Assembly: GCA_027346125.1 (NCBI GenBank) | Contig: DAIEST010000004.1 | Location: 1 to 6,216 of the forward strand | Reading direction: 5' to 3' | Origin: Leptospirillum sp. | GTDB taxonomy: Bacteria > Nitrospirota > Leptospirillia > Leptospirillales > Leptospirillaceae | Length of the DNA: 6,216 nt | Shown here: one piece after another, positions 6,060 to 6,216 of the stretch | Layout: each line of letters begins with the position of its first letter | Position numbering within the stretch: the stretch's first letter is position 1 | Notes under the pieces: model-generated | What the model was told of the DNA's origin: nothing | What the model saw: only the letters and a program-made list of their open reading frames with translations | The model's database searches: none | Translations under genes and position numbers: made by a program

Positions 6060-6074
6060 CTTTTATGATATTAT
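6046..6074 (+). promoter_or_regulatory. Probable promoter of the antitoxin gene
   Basis: TTGGCT (6046-6051), 17 bases, then TATTAT (6069-6074, 5 of 6 matches). The -35 is weak (4 of 6) and embedded in the inverted repeat. An alternative -10, TATGAT at 6064-6069, lacks a well-spaced -35. Confidence 0.5.
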
Positions 6075-6109
6075 GGAATTCTACCGGTTCAACTTTCATC
6101 GGAGGGGTC

Positions 6110-6216
6110 ATGAAAACAATTCCTGCAACGGAAGCCAAAAACAGGTTTGGAGAGCACTTTAATCTCGCCGATAACGAATCGTTGCTCATTGAAACCCGAG
6201 GTCTTCCAACCCATCT
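6110..6216 (+). CDS. Phd/YefM-family antitoxin, N-terminal part (runs off the right edge)
   Basis: Thirty-five codons are visible from ATG 6110, behind GGAGGGG (6101-6107). The opening residues MKTIPATEAKNRFGE and the later LLIETRGLP follow the Phd/YefM N-terminal pattern (an A-x-x-A-K/R-x-x-F/L-G helix-strand region, then V/L-x-I-x-x-x-G-x-P). This domain binds operator DNA; the missing C-terminus would wrap the toxin. The cognate toxin gene (RelE/ParE or Doc type) is expected just beyond the edge. The gene is transcribed away from parA and shares its upstream region. Its base composition is lower in GC than that of parA, suggesting separate acquisition. Confidence 0.78.
   Translation, partial: MKTIPATEAKNRFGEHFNLADNESLLIETRGLPTH

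Noticed and set aside
5989..6189. 66-codon minus-strand frame opposite the antitoxin start
   Set aside because: It covers the antitoxin promoter, operator and start codons, which have a strong ribosome-binding site on the plus strand.
1..6216. CRISPR arrays, tRNA or rRNA genes, insertion-sequence ends
   Set aside because: I saw no regularly spaced repeats, cloverleaf-forming sequence, transposase motifs or terminal inverted repeats.

Overview
The window looks like an accessory or plasmid-type segment of a bacterium. The coding regions are mostly GC-rich, the ribosome-binding sites are canonical purine-rich ones, and the promoters are sigma70-like. The taxon cannot be fixed from the sequence; a Gram-negative, proteobacterial or Nitrospirota-like host is only a guess. 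Nearly everything is read leftward (minus strand). The exception is a partial antitoxin gene at the right edge.

Layout, in the direction of minus-strand transcription from the right. (1) A 217-base divergent intergenic region (5893-6109) has a strong parA promoter facing left, a probable antitoxin promoter facing right, and several perfect palindromes. (2) A two-gene partition cassette follows: a small ParA/ParF-type ATPase (5284-5892) and a 79-aa ParG-like ribbon-helix-helix protein (5009-5248). (3) Next come two small membrane proteins of unknown role: 228 aa (4291-4977) with three predicted membrane segments and a coiled coil, and 83 aa (4007-4258) with two. (4) A second, degraded copy of the parA-3'-end/parG-5'-end junction lies at about 3784-3911. 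Its parG-like start now opens a chimeric 76-aa reading frame (3607-3837). (5) That frame overlaps the start of a very large gene (3628 to beyond base 1; 1209 codons visible without a stop). The gene encodes a single-chain restriction-modification enzyme: Mrr-like nuclease, DEAH helicase/translocase, coupler, and N6-adenine methyltransferase, which is the Type ISP (LlaGI/LlaBIII) architecture. Its target-recognition domain should lie past the left edge.

To the right, a Phd/YefM-type antitoxin start (6110 to the edge, plus strand) suggests a toxin-antitoxin pair continuing outside the window. Partition, restriction-modification and toxin-antitoxin genes together are typical of a plasmid or plasmid-derived island that secures its own maintenance.

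The least expected signal is the duplicated par junction. The same AT-rich inverted repeat (TTATTT-N4-AAATAA or a close variant) occurs upstream of parA, between parA and parG, and upstream of the chimeric frame leading into the restriction enzyme. If the ParG-like protein binds this repeat, one regulator could control both the partition operon and the restriction-modification gene. This is inference, but it can be tested.
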